A stretch of DNA of 64,000 nucleotides from Sphingomonas sp. Leaf407 (GTDB lineage Bacteria; Pseudomonadota; Alphaproteobacteria; Sphingomonadales; Sphingomonadaceae), in assembly GCF_001425385.1 (NCBI RefSeq), contig NZ_LMQO01000006.1, forward strand, positions 119,344 to 183,343, written 5' to 3'. A model generated the notes under the pieces. It was not told where the DNA came from. It saw only the letters and a list, made by a program, of their open reading frames with translations, and searched no databases. Positions 1 to 9,179 of the stretch are shown here, one piece after another. Within the stretch, counting starts at the first letter, position 1. Every line of letters begins with the position of its first letter. A program made the position numbers and the translations under genes.

Positions 1-2244
1 GATGACGTTGGCGATCAGCACCGGGCGCAGGAACTGCCCGACCAGCAGCCGCACGATGTCGGTCGCAGATGCGCCCAGCGTCTTGCGAATGCCGATCTCC
101 TTCACCCGCCGCTGCATGTTGAACGAGGCTAGGCCCCAGAGGCCGACGCAGCCGATCAGCACCGCCAGGCCTGCGCCGATCCCGAACAGCCGCGCCGCGC
201 GGTCGTCATCCTCATAGAATTGCGCGAGGCGGGTGTCGGCGGTGTCGCCGTTGAACGGCACCTGCGGCGCCATCCGCTGCCACAGCGACCGGACCGCGGC
301 GAGCGCGGTGCGCGGATCGCCCGAGAAGCGGACGGTAGCGACCGTCGTGCCGAGTTTCTCGGGACGGCGATAGTAGAGATAATAGGTCGGCGGGGTGGGC
401 GAGCGCGGCGAGCCGAAGCGCAGATCGTCGACGACGCCGATGATGGTGCGCGGATTGCCACCGCCGACGGTCTTGCCGACGGCTTCCTCGGGCGAACGGA
501 ACCGCAGGCTGGCGAGCGCACGGCGGTTGATAACGATGTTGAACCCGTCGGTCACCTTGTGCAGCTCGGCATCGTCCGCGCCGTGCGCATCGTCGAACAG
601 CCGGCCGGCGATCAGCCGCGCGCCGTGCGTCTCGAAGAAGCGCGGACCGACGATGCCCCAGGTGAGCGACGGCCCCGATCCGGCGACGCCGGGCAGCGGC
701 ACGTTGTTGTTATTATCCTCCCCGCTGCCGCCGATCGCGAGATTGGCGACCGTCACCTCGCGGACCTGCGGCAAGGCGCGGATTGCGGTGACGATTCCCG
801 ACTTGCTGCTGGCTTCAACCAGTGAATCCGCCAGCGACCGGACGACGAGCAGCCCGTCGCGCTGGAAGCCGAGGTCGGTCTGGCGGACATGGCGGGTCTG
901 CGCGAACAGGACGGCGGTGCCGATCATGAACGCGATGGCGAGGCCGAACTGCGCCACGACCAGCAACTCGCGGATGCGCGTACCCGCGCGACCGCCGCCG
1001 GGCGAGCGCACCGACGCCAGCACCGCCGCCGCCGGAAATCCCGACAGCAGCAACGCGGGATACACGCCCGCCGCCAGTCCGACGATCAGCGTCAGCAGCA
1101 CCAGCGCCGGTACGACCACCACGTACGGAATAGTCAGCGACAATCCGCCCGCCGCATTGACCAGCGGCAGGCCGATTTCGGCAAGGATCAGCCCGACGAG
1201 CGACGCGAGCGCGACGGTCAGCACCGCTTCGCCGAGGAACTGGCGCACCAGCGTCGCCCGGTCCGCGCCCAGAACCTTGCGCATCGCGACTTCGCGCGCG
1301 CGAAGGCCGGCGCGGGCGGTGGCGAGGTTCACGTAATTGACGATCGCGATCAGCAGGGTCAGGAACCCGACCAGCCCCAGCGTGACGATCGTCGTCTTGC
1401 GGCTGGCGCTGTCCTGTCCCTGGGGCACGAGATGGGCGTCGGCGAGCGGCAGCAGTTTCAGTTGCTGGACCGCCGACGGTCGCTCGCCGGGGGCGGCCAG
1501 TTCCTTGCCGCGCCGGTCGACGAAGGCGGTCAGCTTCGATTCGAACGCGCGCGCCGCTGTGGAATCGGGAAAGCGCAGATAGGTGGCGAGCGACGCGCTG
1601 CCCCAATGATACCAGTTTTCCGACGTCGGGGTCCGGGGCAGCGGGATCAGGATCGTCAGCTTGAAGTCGCTGTTGTCGGGCAGGTCGCGGAACACGCCGC
1701 TCACGCGGTAGCTGTTCGGCTGGTCGAACGCGACGACCATCGGCTGGCCGATCGGATCGGTGGTGCCGAAATATTTGCGGGCGATGCTCTCGCTGATGAC
1801 GACGTTGCCCGGCTGCGCCAGCACGCTCGCCGGATCGCCCTTCACCAAGGGAATGCGCAGCACCTGGAAAAAGGTCGGGTCGACCTGCGCCACATTCTCG
1901 CTGGTGGCACGGCCCGCGCGCAGCACGCTGCCGCCGTTCTCGCCGCCGCGGATGCGGGTGCCGATCGTGCCCGGAAAATCCTCGCGCATCTGTTCGAGCA
2001 GGCCGCCCATCGTATAGGGGTACGCCCCGTTCGCCGGGCTTTCGGGCAGGCTCCACACCGTCTGCACGACATAGGTCTTGCCATGGTCGGGCAGCCATTT
2101 CTCGAACCCCGTCTCGAAGCGGACATAGAGGCCGAGGACGAGGAACACCGCGATGCCGATGGCGAGGCCGCCGATGTTGAGCGCACCATAGCGTTTGTGC
2201 CGGGTGAGCGAGCGATAGAGCGAGCGAAGCGCGAAGCCGTTCAT
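1..2244 (-). CDS. MacB/FtsX-like ABC transporter permease (3' end cut by window)
   Basis: Inner-membrane permease of a MacB-type ABC exporter. Reading from ATG 2244, the frame stays open for 748 codons to the window edge, so only the last few dozen residues are missing. An N-terminal membrane segment (about residues 17-40) precedes a periplasmic MacB-core region. Next come a cluster of hydrophobic segments (about 280-440), a second MacB-core-like periplasmic domain, and a final segment followed by QRRVKEIGIRKTLGAS, the conserved FtsX-family cytoplasmic motif. A similar motif (AREVAMRKVLGA) occurs mid-protein, so this is the duplicated ~800-residue permease type rather than classical MacB. It is first-to-last downstream of the ATPase (2261) and the adaptor (2950). 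Substrate unknown; export of a peptide, lipid or antibiotic is inferred. Confidence 0.9.
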   Translation of the reverse strand, partial: MNGFALRSLYRSLTRHKRYGALNIGGLAIGIAVFLVLGLYVRFETGFEKWLPDHGKTYVVQTVWSLPESPANGAYPYTMGGLLEQMREDFPGTIGTRIRGGENGGSVLRAGRATSENVAQVDPTFFQVLRIPLVKGDPASVLAQPGNVVISESIARKYFGTTDPIGQPMVVAFDQPNSYRVSGVFRDLPDNSDFKLTILIPLPRTPTSENWYHWGSASLATYLRFPDSTAARAFESKLTAFVDRRGKELAAPGERPSAVQQLKLLPLADAHLVPQGQDSASRKTTIVTLGLVGFLTLLIAIVNYVNLATARAGLRAREVAMRKVLGADRATLVRQFLGEAVLTVALASLVGLILAEIGLPLVNAAGGLSLTIPYVVVVPALVLLTLIVGLAAGVYPALLLSGFPAAAVLASVRSPGGGRAGTRIRELLVVAQFGLAIAFMIGTAVLFAQTRHVRQTDLGFQRDGLLVVRSLADSLVEASSKSGIVTAIRALPQVREVTVANLAIGGSGEDNNNNVPLPGVAGSGPSLTWGIVGPRFFETHGARLIAGRLFDDAHGADDAELHKVTDGFNIVINRRALASLRFRSPEEAVGKTVGGGNPRTIIGVVDDLRFGSPRSPTPPTYYLYYRRPEKLGTTVATVRFSGDPRTALAAVRSLWQRMAPQVPFNGDTADTRLAQFYEDDDRAARLFGIGAGLAVLIGCVGLWGLASFNMQRRVKEIGIRKTLGASATDIVRLLVGQFLRPVLIANVI

Positions 2245-2260
2245 GGTTCTCCCTTTCGCG

Positions 2261-2938
<678 letters not shown>

Positions 2939-2949
2939 GTGCGTGCCTT

Positions 2950-4233
2950 TCAGCGGAGATTGAGGATGTCGCCCTTCACGGACGCGGTATTGCTGGTGAC
3001 GATGCGCTCGCCGGGGTTCAGCCCGTCGAGCACCTCGACCTGTTCGGGATTGCGCCGGCCGGTGCGGATCGTCCGGCGGCGGGCATGCGCGCCATCGGCG
3101 TCGAGCACGAAGGCGCTGGTGCCGCCGCCCGATTGCAGCCAGCCGCCGACCGGCACGACCAGCGCGGGCGCGGTGCTGCCGAGCGTGATGCGCGTGTCGA
3201 TCGTCTGCCCGCGATTGAGCCCGGCGGGCGGGGGCGAGGCGAACAACAGCTCGACGCGGAAGCGGCCATCGGTGACTTGGGGCAGCACCTTGGCGACGCG
3301 CAGGCCCATGCGCTCGGCGCTCGCCGCCTGCCCCACCGCGACCCGGCCGAGATAATATTCGTCGACATCGGCGACGAGCTTCCACGATCCCTCGCTGTCG
3401 ACCTGTCCCGCCGGATCGCCGGGTTTCAGCGCCTGGCCGGGTTGCAGCGTGAAGTTGGTCAGCCGCCCGCCGGCGGGCGCGCGCACAATGAGCGTGCCCA
3501 GCCCGGCGCGGACCGCCGACAGGTTACGTTCGAGCCGGGCGCGGGTATCGTCGAGCCGCGCCCCTTGCGTCGCCGTGATCCGTGCCTCGGCCGCGCCGCC
3601 GCTCTGAAGCTGGGCGAGGCGCTTCTGCTGATAGGCGACTTCCTCGGCATAGCTTTTGACGCCGGCGTCGGAGACGAAACCCTTGTCGTGGAGCTGCTCG
3701 CGGATCGACAGATCGCGGCGCGCCTTGATGAGATCATAGTTCGCCTGCGCGATCTGTCCGGCGCGGTCGAGCCGGGTGCGCGCGATGCCGAGGTCCTCGC
3801 CGGCGATGCCGCCCAACTGGCTGGCGATCTGTGCCTCGCGGGTCAGCACGTCGAGTTGCAGGCTCGGGTTAGCGAGCGTGGCGAGCGGCTGGCCCTCCGC
3901 GACCATCGCCCCGTCCTGCACCAGCAGCTTCTCGACCTGTCCGCCCGACAGCACGCCCACCAGCGTGGTCAGGCGCGGCGCGACGCTGGCGCGCACCGGC
4001 AGATAATCAGCGAAGGGCGCGCGCTGCGCGGTGCCCGTCTCGATCTGGTCGGCGGCGATGTCGGTCGATCCGCTGGCGGGCAGGAACCGCCACACCAGCA
4101 CCGCCGCCGCCACCAGCAAAACGCCGGCCAGCAGCGCACGGTGCCGCCACCAGCGTTTGCGCGGTCGTTCGATCCGCCGGTCCATCGCCGCGCCCGGAGC
4201 GCCATTGGCATGTGCAGAGTGTTCGCTCATCAT
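2950..4233 (-). CDS. HlyD/MacA-type efflux periplasmic adaptor subunit
   Basis: Periplasmic membrane-fusion protein of 427 residues. A basic N-terminus (RRIERPRKRWWRHR) precedes one membrane anchor (about 30-50, LLAGVLLVAAAVLVWRF). A biotinyl/lipoyl-like half (VLSGGQVEKLLVQDGAMV), a coiled-coil hairpin (about 135-230) and a second lipoyl half (TLIVRAPAGGRL) followed by beta-barrel domains complete the order expected of MacA-like adaptors. It is the promoter-proximal gene of the export operon; the divergent regulator gene starts only 42 bp away at 4276, so both promoters lie in or next to this short gap. It links the inner-membrane ABC permease to an outer-membrane TolC-type channel not present in the window. 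Confidence 0.93.
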   Translation of the reverse strand: MMSEHSAHANGAPGAAMDRRIERPRKRWWRHRALLAGVLLVAAAVLVWRFLPASGSTDIAADQIETGTAQRAPFADYLPVRASVAPRLTTLVGVLSGGQVEKLLVQDGAMVAEGQPLATLANPSLQLDVLTREAQIASQLGGIAGEDLGIARTRLDRAGQIAQANYDLIKARRDLSIREQLHDKGFVSDAGVKSYAEEVAYQQKRLAQLQSGGAAEARITATQGARLDDTRARLERNLSAVRAGLGTLIVRAPAGGRLTNFTLQPGQALKPGDPAGQVDSEGSWKLVADVDEYYLGRVAVGQAASAERMGLRVAKVLPQVTDGRFRVELLFASPPPAGLNRGQTIDTRITLGSTAPALVVPVGGWLQSGGGTSAFVLDADGAHARRRTIRTGRRNPEQVEVLDGLNPGERIVTSNTASVKGDILNLR

Positions 4234-4275
4234 GCGGACACTGTCGCTGAAACCCGGGCAAAAACCTAAACCACT

Positions 4276-5559
4276 ATGAACAATGGATTTTCACCGTCAT
4301 CGCCCACCGGCGACCGTCCGGCGGCGGACGCACCGTCCACGAATGGACAGTCGGCGGACCCGTCAATCCTGTTGATCGACGATAATCCGGCGGTCGCCCG
4401 CGCGATGGAAATCGCGTTTCGCATCGCCGGCCACCGGCTCGACACGGTGGCCGGGCCGCAGGAAGCCTATTCGCGGCTGGCGCAGCGGCGCTATGGCGCG
4501 ATCCTGCTCGACATGAACTTCACGCAAGGGTCGGCCGATGGTGAGGAGGGGCTGGCCTGCCTCAAGCGGATCGTCGCCGACGATCCCGGTGCCTGCGTGG
4601 TCGCGGTGACGGCGCACAGCGGCATCCGCATCGCGGTGGCGGCGATGCAGGCGGGGGCGCGCGACTTCGTGATGAAGCCGTGGCGCAACGCCGAACTGAT
4701 CGCCAAGGTCGCGGCAGCGATGGCGCGCGTGCCGGTGGCCACCCCCGCGACACCGCGCGGCGGTGGCGTGTCGCCGGCGATGCTGCTCGGCGAACATCCG
4801 GCGATGGCGCGGTTGCGCGACCTGATCCGCCGGGTGGGACCGAGCGGCGCGGGCGTGACCATCACCGGACGGCCGGGCAGCGGACGGATGCTGGCGGCGC
4901 GCGCGCTGCACGCCGCGTCGGGTGAACCGGGCGAGCCGCTGCGGATCGACCTGCGCGATGCCGCCGCATGGGACCGGCTGGGCGCGGCGGATACCAGCGT
5001 GATCCTGCGCCATCCCGACCGGATCGACGCGGTGGCGCAGGACCGGCTGCTCGACCGGCTGCCCGGCGGCGTCCGCCCGATCGCCATCGTGCAGGAGGTC
5101 GCGCTGCTGACCCCGGCGCTGCGCCGGCGGCTGGCGACCGTGGAGATCGCGGTGCCGCCGCTGGCCAGCCGGGGCGACGACGTGCTGCTGCTCGCCCGCC
5201 ATTTCGCGCGCGATGCCGCCGAACGCTTCGGCCGGGGCGAGGTGCGGCTGACCCCGGCGGCCGAAGCGGCGATCCGCGCGGCACCATGGCCCGACGAGGT
5301 GCGCGGGCTGGCGCTGGCGATCGAACGCGCGGTGCTGTTGAGCGACGACGGCGCGATCGACGCGGCGGCGGTGGTTCCGCCACCGCCGGTCGTCGTCACC
5401 GATCCGGGCGCGGAGGCGAATTTCGCGCTGTCCGATGCGGAGCGGGCGATGATCGAGGCGGCGCTACGCGAACATCGCCACAACGTCACCCATGCCGCGA
5501 CCGCGCTGGGGTTGAGCCGGGGCGCGCTGTACCGACGGATGGCGCGCTATGGGCTGTAG
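4276..5559 (+). CDS. NtrC-family response regulator with degenerate AAA+ domain
   Basis: 427-residue regulator. Receiver domain (about 30-145) has the acidic pair D35/D36, phospho-acceptor D79 (ILLDMNF), T112 and K134, so phosphorylation looks possible. The central domain (about 165-350) resembles a sigma-54 activator but is eroded: Walker A reads GRPGSGRM with Arg204 in place of the catalytic Lys, the GAFTGA loop is absent, the region where it belongs is shortened, and Walker B is SVILRHPD instead of a hydrophobic-DE box. The C-terminus (about 390-427) is an intact Fis-type HTH (AATALGLSRGALYRRM). It probably binds DNA without ATP-driven sigma-54 remodelling. Divergent from the ABC exporter and followed by its likely kinase (overlap 11 bp); it may control the exporter. 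Confidence 0.88.
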   Translation: MNNGFSPSSPTGDRPAADAPSTNGQSADPSILLIDDNPAVARAMEIAFRIAGHRLDTVAGPQEAYSRLAQRRYGAILLDMNFTQGSADGEEGLACLKRIVADDPGACVVAVTAHSGIRIAVAAMQAGARDFVMKPWRNAELIAKVAAAMARVPVATPATPRGGGVSPAMLLGEHPAMARLRDLIRRVGPSGAGVTITGRPGSGRMLAARALHAASGEPGEPLRIDLRDAAAWDRLGAADTSVILRHPDRIDAVAQDRLLDRLPGGVRPIAIVQEVALLTPALRRRLATVEIAVPPLASRGDDVLLLARHFARDAAERFGRGEVRLTPAAEAAIRAAPWPDEVRGLALAIERAVLLSDDGAIDAAAVVPPPPVVVTDPGAEANFALSDAERAMIEAALREHRHNVTHAATALGLSRGALYRRMARYGL

Positions 5560-6889
5560 CGGCAAGGCTCCCCTCCCTGACAAGGGAGGGGTTGGGGGTG
5601 GATCGGCCTGCGAGGGAACGGCAGCACCTGACCCGAACCTACCCACCCCCGACCCAGTTTCGGGTGAACAGTGCCCCGCACTGTTCAGGTCATGCCTGGG
5701 GCATGACCGACCCGAAACTCTTCTCAGGGAGGGGAGAGCATCAATCATCGGTCTGCGATCGGTCGTGCGCGCGGTGTTGCTGGTCGCGGCGGGCGGGGCC
5801 GGTCTGTTCGCATGGCAACAGGGCGCGTGGGGGTCGCTCGCCGGGGCGGCGCTGGTCACGCTGCTGCTGACGCTGTCGGCCGGGTGGCGCGAGGCGGGGG
5901 TAGCGAGCGCGGCGGCTCCGGCGCAGGGTGACGACGCCGGCAACCGGCTGCTGCTCGATGCCGCGCCGACGCCGATGATCGCGCTGCACGACGGCCATGG
6001 CCGCGCGCTCAACCGCGCCGCGCGGCGGCTGTTCGCGACCGACGACCGGATCGTCGCCCTGCCCCCGGCGCTCGCCGACCCGCAGGCACGCGACCTGCGC
6101 CACGAGGCACGCCACTGGCGGATCGAGCGGGTGACGCTGAGCGACGCGCGGACGATCGCCACGCTGATCGACGTCGAACAGGAAGCCCGTCTGGCCGAGG
6201 CGCGGGCGACCGCCGAGATGATCCATGTGCTGGGCCATGAACTGCTCAACGGCCTTGCCCCGATCACCTCGCTGGCCGACAGCGCGTTGCAGGCGATCGA
6301 GACGCCGGGGACCGATCCGGCGCTGCTGCACGAGATTATCGGCACGCTGGCAAGGCGGGCCGAAGGACTGGAGCGGTTCACCACCGCCTATCGCACGCTG
6401 GCCCGGCTGCCGGTGCCGCAGCCGCGCGCTACGTCGCCTGCCGGACTGGCGGCGGACTGGGCGCGGCTGTTCGCGGGACGCTGGCCGGGGGTGCGGCTCG
6501 ACCTGTCGGTCGCGGCCGACGCCGACTGGCCGCTCGACCGCGATCAGGTGACGCAGGGGGTACTCGCGCTGCTCCAGAATGCGGCGGAGGCGGCGGCGGC
6601 CGGCCAACAGCGACCGGCATGGGTCGCGCTCGCCGTGTCGATCGAGGCGGCCGGGCTGACGATCGAGGTCGCCGACAGCGGCAACGGCGTGGCCCCGGAC
6701 GACGCCGCGCGCATCTTTCGCCCGTTCCACACCACCAAGGTCGACGGGACCGGGGTCGGCCTCAGCCTCGCGCGGCAGATCGCCCATGCCCATGGCGGCA
6801 CGCTGGCGCTGCTGCCCGGCCTGCCGACGCGCTTCCACCTGACGCTGCCGCCGCGCGACCGAATTGCGATGGTTGATGGCGGGGTATAG
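5549..6889 (+). CDS. Sensor histidine kinase (NtrB-like) with repeat-encoded N-terminal extension
   Basis: Membrane kinase partnering the regulator upstream. From ATG 5549, which overlaps the regulator stop by 11 bp, the product is 446 residues. Residues ~7-64 are encoded by palindromic repeat A (PLPDKGGVGGGS and on). Two hydrophobic segments follow (about 73-110). The H-box is GHELLNGLAPI with His230; family members usually have HE(I/L)xNPL, so Gly replaces Pro. The ATPase domain shows the N-box LLQNAAEAA, G1 DSGNG, F-box FRPFHTTK and G2 GTGVGLSL. Without the repeat the protein would begin just before the first membrane segment; in-frame GTG 5765 is the only conventional alternative start there and has no clear ribosome site. 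Function as kinase is secure; the start is not. Confidence 0.85.
   Translation: MGCSGKAPLPDKGGVGGGSACEGTAAPDPNLPTPDPVSGEQCPALFRSCLGHDRPETLLREGRASIIGLRSVVRAVLLVAAGGAGLFAWQQGAWGSLAGAALVTLLLTLSAGWREAGVASAAAPAQGDDAGNRLLLDAAPTPMIALHDGHGRALNRAARRLFATDDRIVALPPALADPQARDLRHEARHWRIERVTLSDARTIATLIDVEQEARLAEARATAEMIHVLGHELLNGLAPITSLADSALQAIETPGTDPALLHEIIGTLARRAEGLERFTTAYRTLARLPVPQPRATSPAGLAADWARLFAGRWPGVRLDLSVAADADWPLDRDQVTQGVLALLQNAAEAAAAGQQRPAWVALAVSIEAAGLTIEVADSGNGVAPDDAARIFRPFHTTKVDGTGVGLSLARQIAHAHGGTLALLPGLPTRFHLTLPPRDRIAMVDGGV
5568..5736. repeat. Palindromic repeat family A, copy 1, carrying a nested palindromic insert
   Basis: Begins with CTCCCCTCCCTGACAAGGG and ends with AGGGAGGGGAG, matching the copies at 29875, 40703 and 59868. 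This copy holds extra internal DNA bounded by a 10-bp inverted repeat (AGTTTCGGGT at 5656-5665, ACCCGAAACT at 5710-5719). Inside that are two further hairpins (GAACAGTG/CACTGTTC and TCATGC/GCATGA). It lies inside the open reading frame of the kinase gene. Confidence 0.85.
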
Positions 6890-7736
6890 GGTTTCGGTCG
6901 TGCCCGATGCTTCCCCCACCACCGACGCCCGCGCGCTGCTGCGGCAATGGCTGCATGCCGATGAGGACCGGGTGGCGCAGGCGATCGACGCGATCGGCCG
7001 GCGCGCGATAACCTCGGCGGCCGATGCCAGCGCGCGGCTGTCGCGCGGCGCGATCCATACCGAGAGCGCCAAGACCGGCCTCGCCGAAGTCGAAGCGGTG
7101 GCGCGGGCGCTCGACACACCGCCGCCGCCCTCGGGCTGGCGATCGCTGTTCGCCGCCCCTCCCGCACCGCCCGTGCCGGCGCGGATCGACGCGCTGGTCG
7201 AAAGGCTGGCGCGCGAGCGCGATGGCGTCGCCCGGTCGGTCCTGTCGCTGGAAACCGATCGCGACCGCTTCGCCGCCGCCGTCGCCGCGCTGGACGAAGC
7301 CGGCGCGCTGATCGCCGCGCTCCGCCCCGCGCTGGAAGCCGCCGCGCGCGAACTGCGCCACGACCGGCCCGAGCGCGCCGCGTTCCTGCGCGAAACCGCG
7401 ACCGAAGCGCTGCTGGCGCGCGAACAGGACATCCTCACCCAGTCGGCGGTGACACGGCAAGGGCTGCTGACGATCGGCATCCTGATCGACAGCCACACCA
7501 CGCTGGCACAGGCGCTGGCCCGCGCGCAGGAAACCAGCATCGCCGCGCTGCGCACCGCCGCCGCCGCGCGGGGTGCGGTGGCGGGCAGCCGGGCGCTGGC
7601 CGATCAGGCACGCGCGCTCGATCGGGCGGCGGCAGCGGCGGACGGCAGCACCCTGTCCGCCCCGGCGGCCAGCCGCGCGCTGGGCGACGCGGTGATGCAG
7701 GCCCGCCGCGCGATCGCCGCGATCGAAGGGAACTAA
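6876..7736 (+). CDS. telA: TelA-like toxic anion resistance protein
   Basis: Cytoplasmic, mostly helical protein of about 286 residues, Ala- and Arg-rich. The core (about 110-250) matches the TelA/KlaA pattern: a coiled-coil stretch, then LLAREQDILTQSAVTRQGLL and, further on, SIAALRTAAAARGAV, equivalent to the DLLTQLAV...ALRTAV region of TelA. TelA proteins accompany TerD proteins in tellurite/stress loci; their biochemical role is unknown. The start is uncertain: ATG 6876 overlaps the kinase stop, GTG 6900 is an alternative, and neither has a good ribosome site. It is followed by an XpaC-like gene, the usual partner, and converges on the ter biosynthetic genes. Confidence 0.8.
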   Translation: MAGYRVSVVPDASPTTDARALLRQWLHADEDRVAQAIDAIGRRAITSAADASARLSRGAIHTESAKTGLAEVEAVARALDTPPPPSGWRSLFAAPPAPPVPARIDALVERLARERDGVARSVLSLETDRDRFAAAVAALDEAGALIAALRPALEAAARELRHDRPERAAFLRETATEALLAREQDILTQSAVTRQGLLTIGILIDSHTTLAQALARAQETSIAALRTAAAARGAVAGSRALADQARALDRAAAAADGSTLSAPAASRALGDAVMQARRAIAAIEGN

Positions 7737-7802
7737 CTGCCTCTAGCGGCATCGTGTCACCATGCACTATCATGCGCGGGCACAGGCAACGGGACGTCGA
7801 TT

Positions 7803-8279
7803 GTGACCGGTTTTCTCGACAAGCTCGCAACATGGCTCGGCGGTCCCCTGCCGCCGGCGACCGATGCGCCCGGACCGACGCCCACTCCTGCCCGCGCCGG
7901 CATCCAGCCCGACGATCCACGCCTGCCCGATACCTCGCGTCCGCTGGTCGCGCGGTTGCTGGGGCTGATTGACGATCTGGAGGCGCGCGCGGGGCGCGAT
8001 GCGGTGCTGATCGCGACGCTGACCGAAATCCGCCAGATGCGCGACGATCACCTGCCGCGCCTGATCGCCAGCTATGCCGAGATTCCGCCCGCGCACCGCG
8101 CCGAAATCTTTCGCCAGACCGGCCGCTCGGCCAGCTACAAGCTGAACCAGGGGATCGAACGGATGGTGGAGCGGTTGCAGACGCTGTCGCGCTCGCTGGC
8201 GCAGGACGACCTCGACAGCTTCGCCGACAATCTGCGCTTCATCGAACGGCGCTACGGCGACGACGATCCGGCGCGGTAG
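7803..8279 (+). CDS. XpaC-like protein (ter-associated)
   Basis: 158 residues from a GTG start; no upstream ATG is available in frame. The N-terminal ~50 residues are Pro/Ala-rich and look unstructured; the rest is helical (LVARLLGLIDDLEARAGRDAVL; DHLPRLIASYAEIPPAHRAEI; LNQGIERMVERLQTLSRSL). The central His-Leu-Pro run and the Tyr-x-Ile-Pro pattern recall the XpaC family, historically labelled 5-bromo-4-chloroindolyl phosphate hydrolysis, which is commonly encoded next to telA. The family lacks catalytic motifs, so an enzymatic role is doubtful. Last gene before the large palindrome at 8304-8385. Family call is by pattern and context, moderately sure. Confidence 0.65.
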   Translation: MTGFLDKLATWLGGPLPPATDAPGPTPTPARAGIQPDDPRLPDTSRPLVARLLGLIDDLEARAGRDAVLIATLTEIRQMRDDHLPRLIASYAEIPPAHRAEIFRQTGRSASYKLNQGIERMVERLQTLSRSLAQDDLDSFADNLRFIERRYGDDDPAR

Positions 8280-8303
8280 GGTTTGATTCGCCTCGCGGCG
8301 GAT

Positions 8304-8385
8304 GCGGTGCCGGCCCGCTCCCCCACCCGGCCACCCACTTGAGTATCCTGCTGGGTGGCCGGGTGGGGGAGCGGGCCGGCACCGC
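8304..8385. terminator. Large perfect inverted repeat between convergent genes (bidirectional terminator)
   Basis: Two 34-bp arms, 8304-8337 and 8352-8385, are exact reverse complements separated by a 14-base loop. The palindrome sits between the xpaC-like stop (8279) and the AIM24 stop (8388), where both transcription units end. No long T-run follows either side, so termination may rely on the hairpin alone. Confidence 0.8.
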
Positions 8386-8387
8386 CT

Positions 8388-9179
8388 TTAACCAAGCCGC
8401 ATCGTCGGCGTCAGCCACACCGTGCCGCGCCCACGGAACACGAACACCAGCCCCTCGCCGGTGCGCATCGCGTTGCGCAGGCCCCGCACCAGCGGGCGCA
8501 GCTCGACCTGCAACGTCGCGGTGTACATCAGCATGAGGTCGCCATCGACGATCAGCTCGTTCTGGCCGTCGAGCTCGATCACCTCGATCTCGTCGACCGG
8601 GACCGGCGATTCGATCGCGAACGCCCCCGCCCCGGTCAGCTTGGGCTGCATCAGCCCGTTGCCCGACATGATCCCCGATACCGATCGATGGACATGGGTC
8701 GACACCGCGATGTTGGCGTCGCAGGCGTAGAAGGCCCCGTCGTCGAGGATCAGCGAATCCTGCGGCCCGTCCATCGCCGCGAGGATGAAATGCTTGGTCG
8801 TGACTTCGGTCCACACCTCGCCATGCCCGGCATAGCGGGTCGCGAACGCGCTTTCGCCCGAGCCGGCCGAGGTGATCGCGCGCGAGAAGAAGCCGCCCGC
8901 GCCGGCGTTCTTCTGCACGTCGACCTGCAACTTGCCATGCGCATATTGCAGCGCGCCGGGTTCGAGCAGCGCCGCACCGCCTTCCAGCACGATGCGGACC
9001 TGCCGCGCGCTGACCGGGTGCGGCAGGTGGACGTGAATCCCTCCTTCCGCGCCGGCCCCACCCGCGCCGGCGACCGTCATCGGCTGATGGCCGAGGCCGT
9101 GTGCCTTGCGGTTGAACTCATGAACCTCGAAGCGGACGCCGGGGCTTTTCTGTTCGTCGATCTTGCTGCGCGTGGTCAT
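8388..9179 (-). CDS. AIM24/TerD-associated beta-sandwich protein
   Basis: 263 residues, no signal peptide. It matches the AIM24 family of tandem beta repeats: GALQYAHGKLQVDVQ, GGFFSRAITSAGSGESAF, GHGEVWTEVTTKHFILAAMDG, then ILDDGAFYACDANIAVSTH and a second Gly-rich half. No catalytic residues are known in this family. Its ATG (9179-9177) overlaps the lyase stop as ATGA, so it is the last gene of the translationally coupled ter chain. Genes of this family often occur near terD genes; a scaffold or binding role is inference. Confidence 0.85.
   Translation of the reverse strand: MTTRSKIDEQKSPGVRFEVHEFNRKAHGLGHQPMTVAGAGGAGAEGGIHVHLPHPVSARQVRIVLEGGAALLEPGALQYAHGKLQVDVQKNAGAGGFFSRAITSAGSGESAFATRYAGHGEVWTEVTTKHFILAAMDGPQDSLILDDGAFYACDANIAVSTHVHRSVSGIMSGNGLMQPKLTGAGAFAIESPVPVDEIEVIELDGQNELIVDGDLMLMYTATLQVELRPLVRGLRNAMRTGEGLVFVFRGRGTVWLTPTMRLG

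Noticed and set aside
815..2098. 427-codon ORF on - within the permease
   Set aside because: Different frame from the MacB-like permease, which has clear membrane segments and FtsX motifs; this one is Arg/Gly-rich noise.
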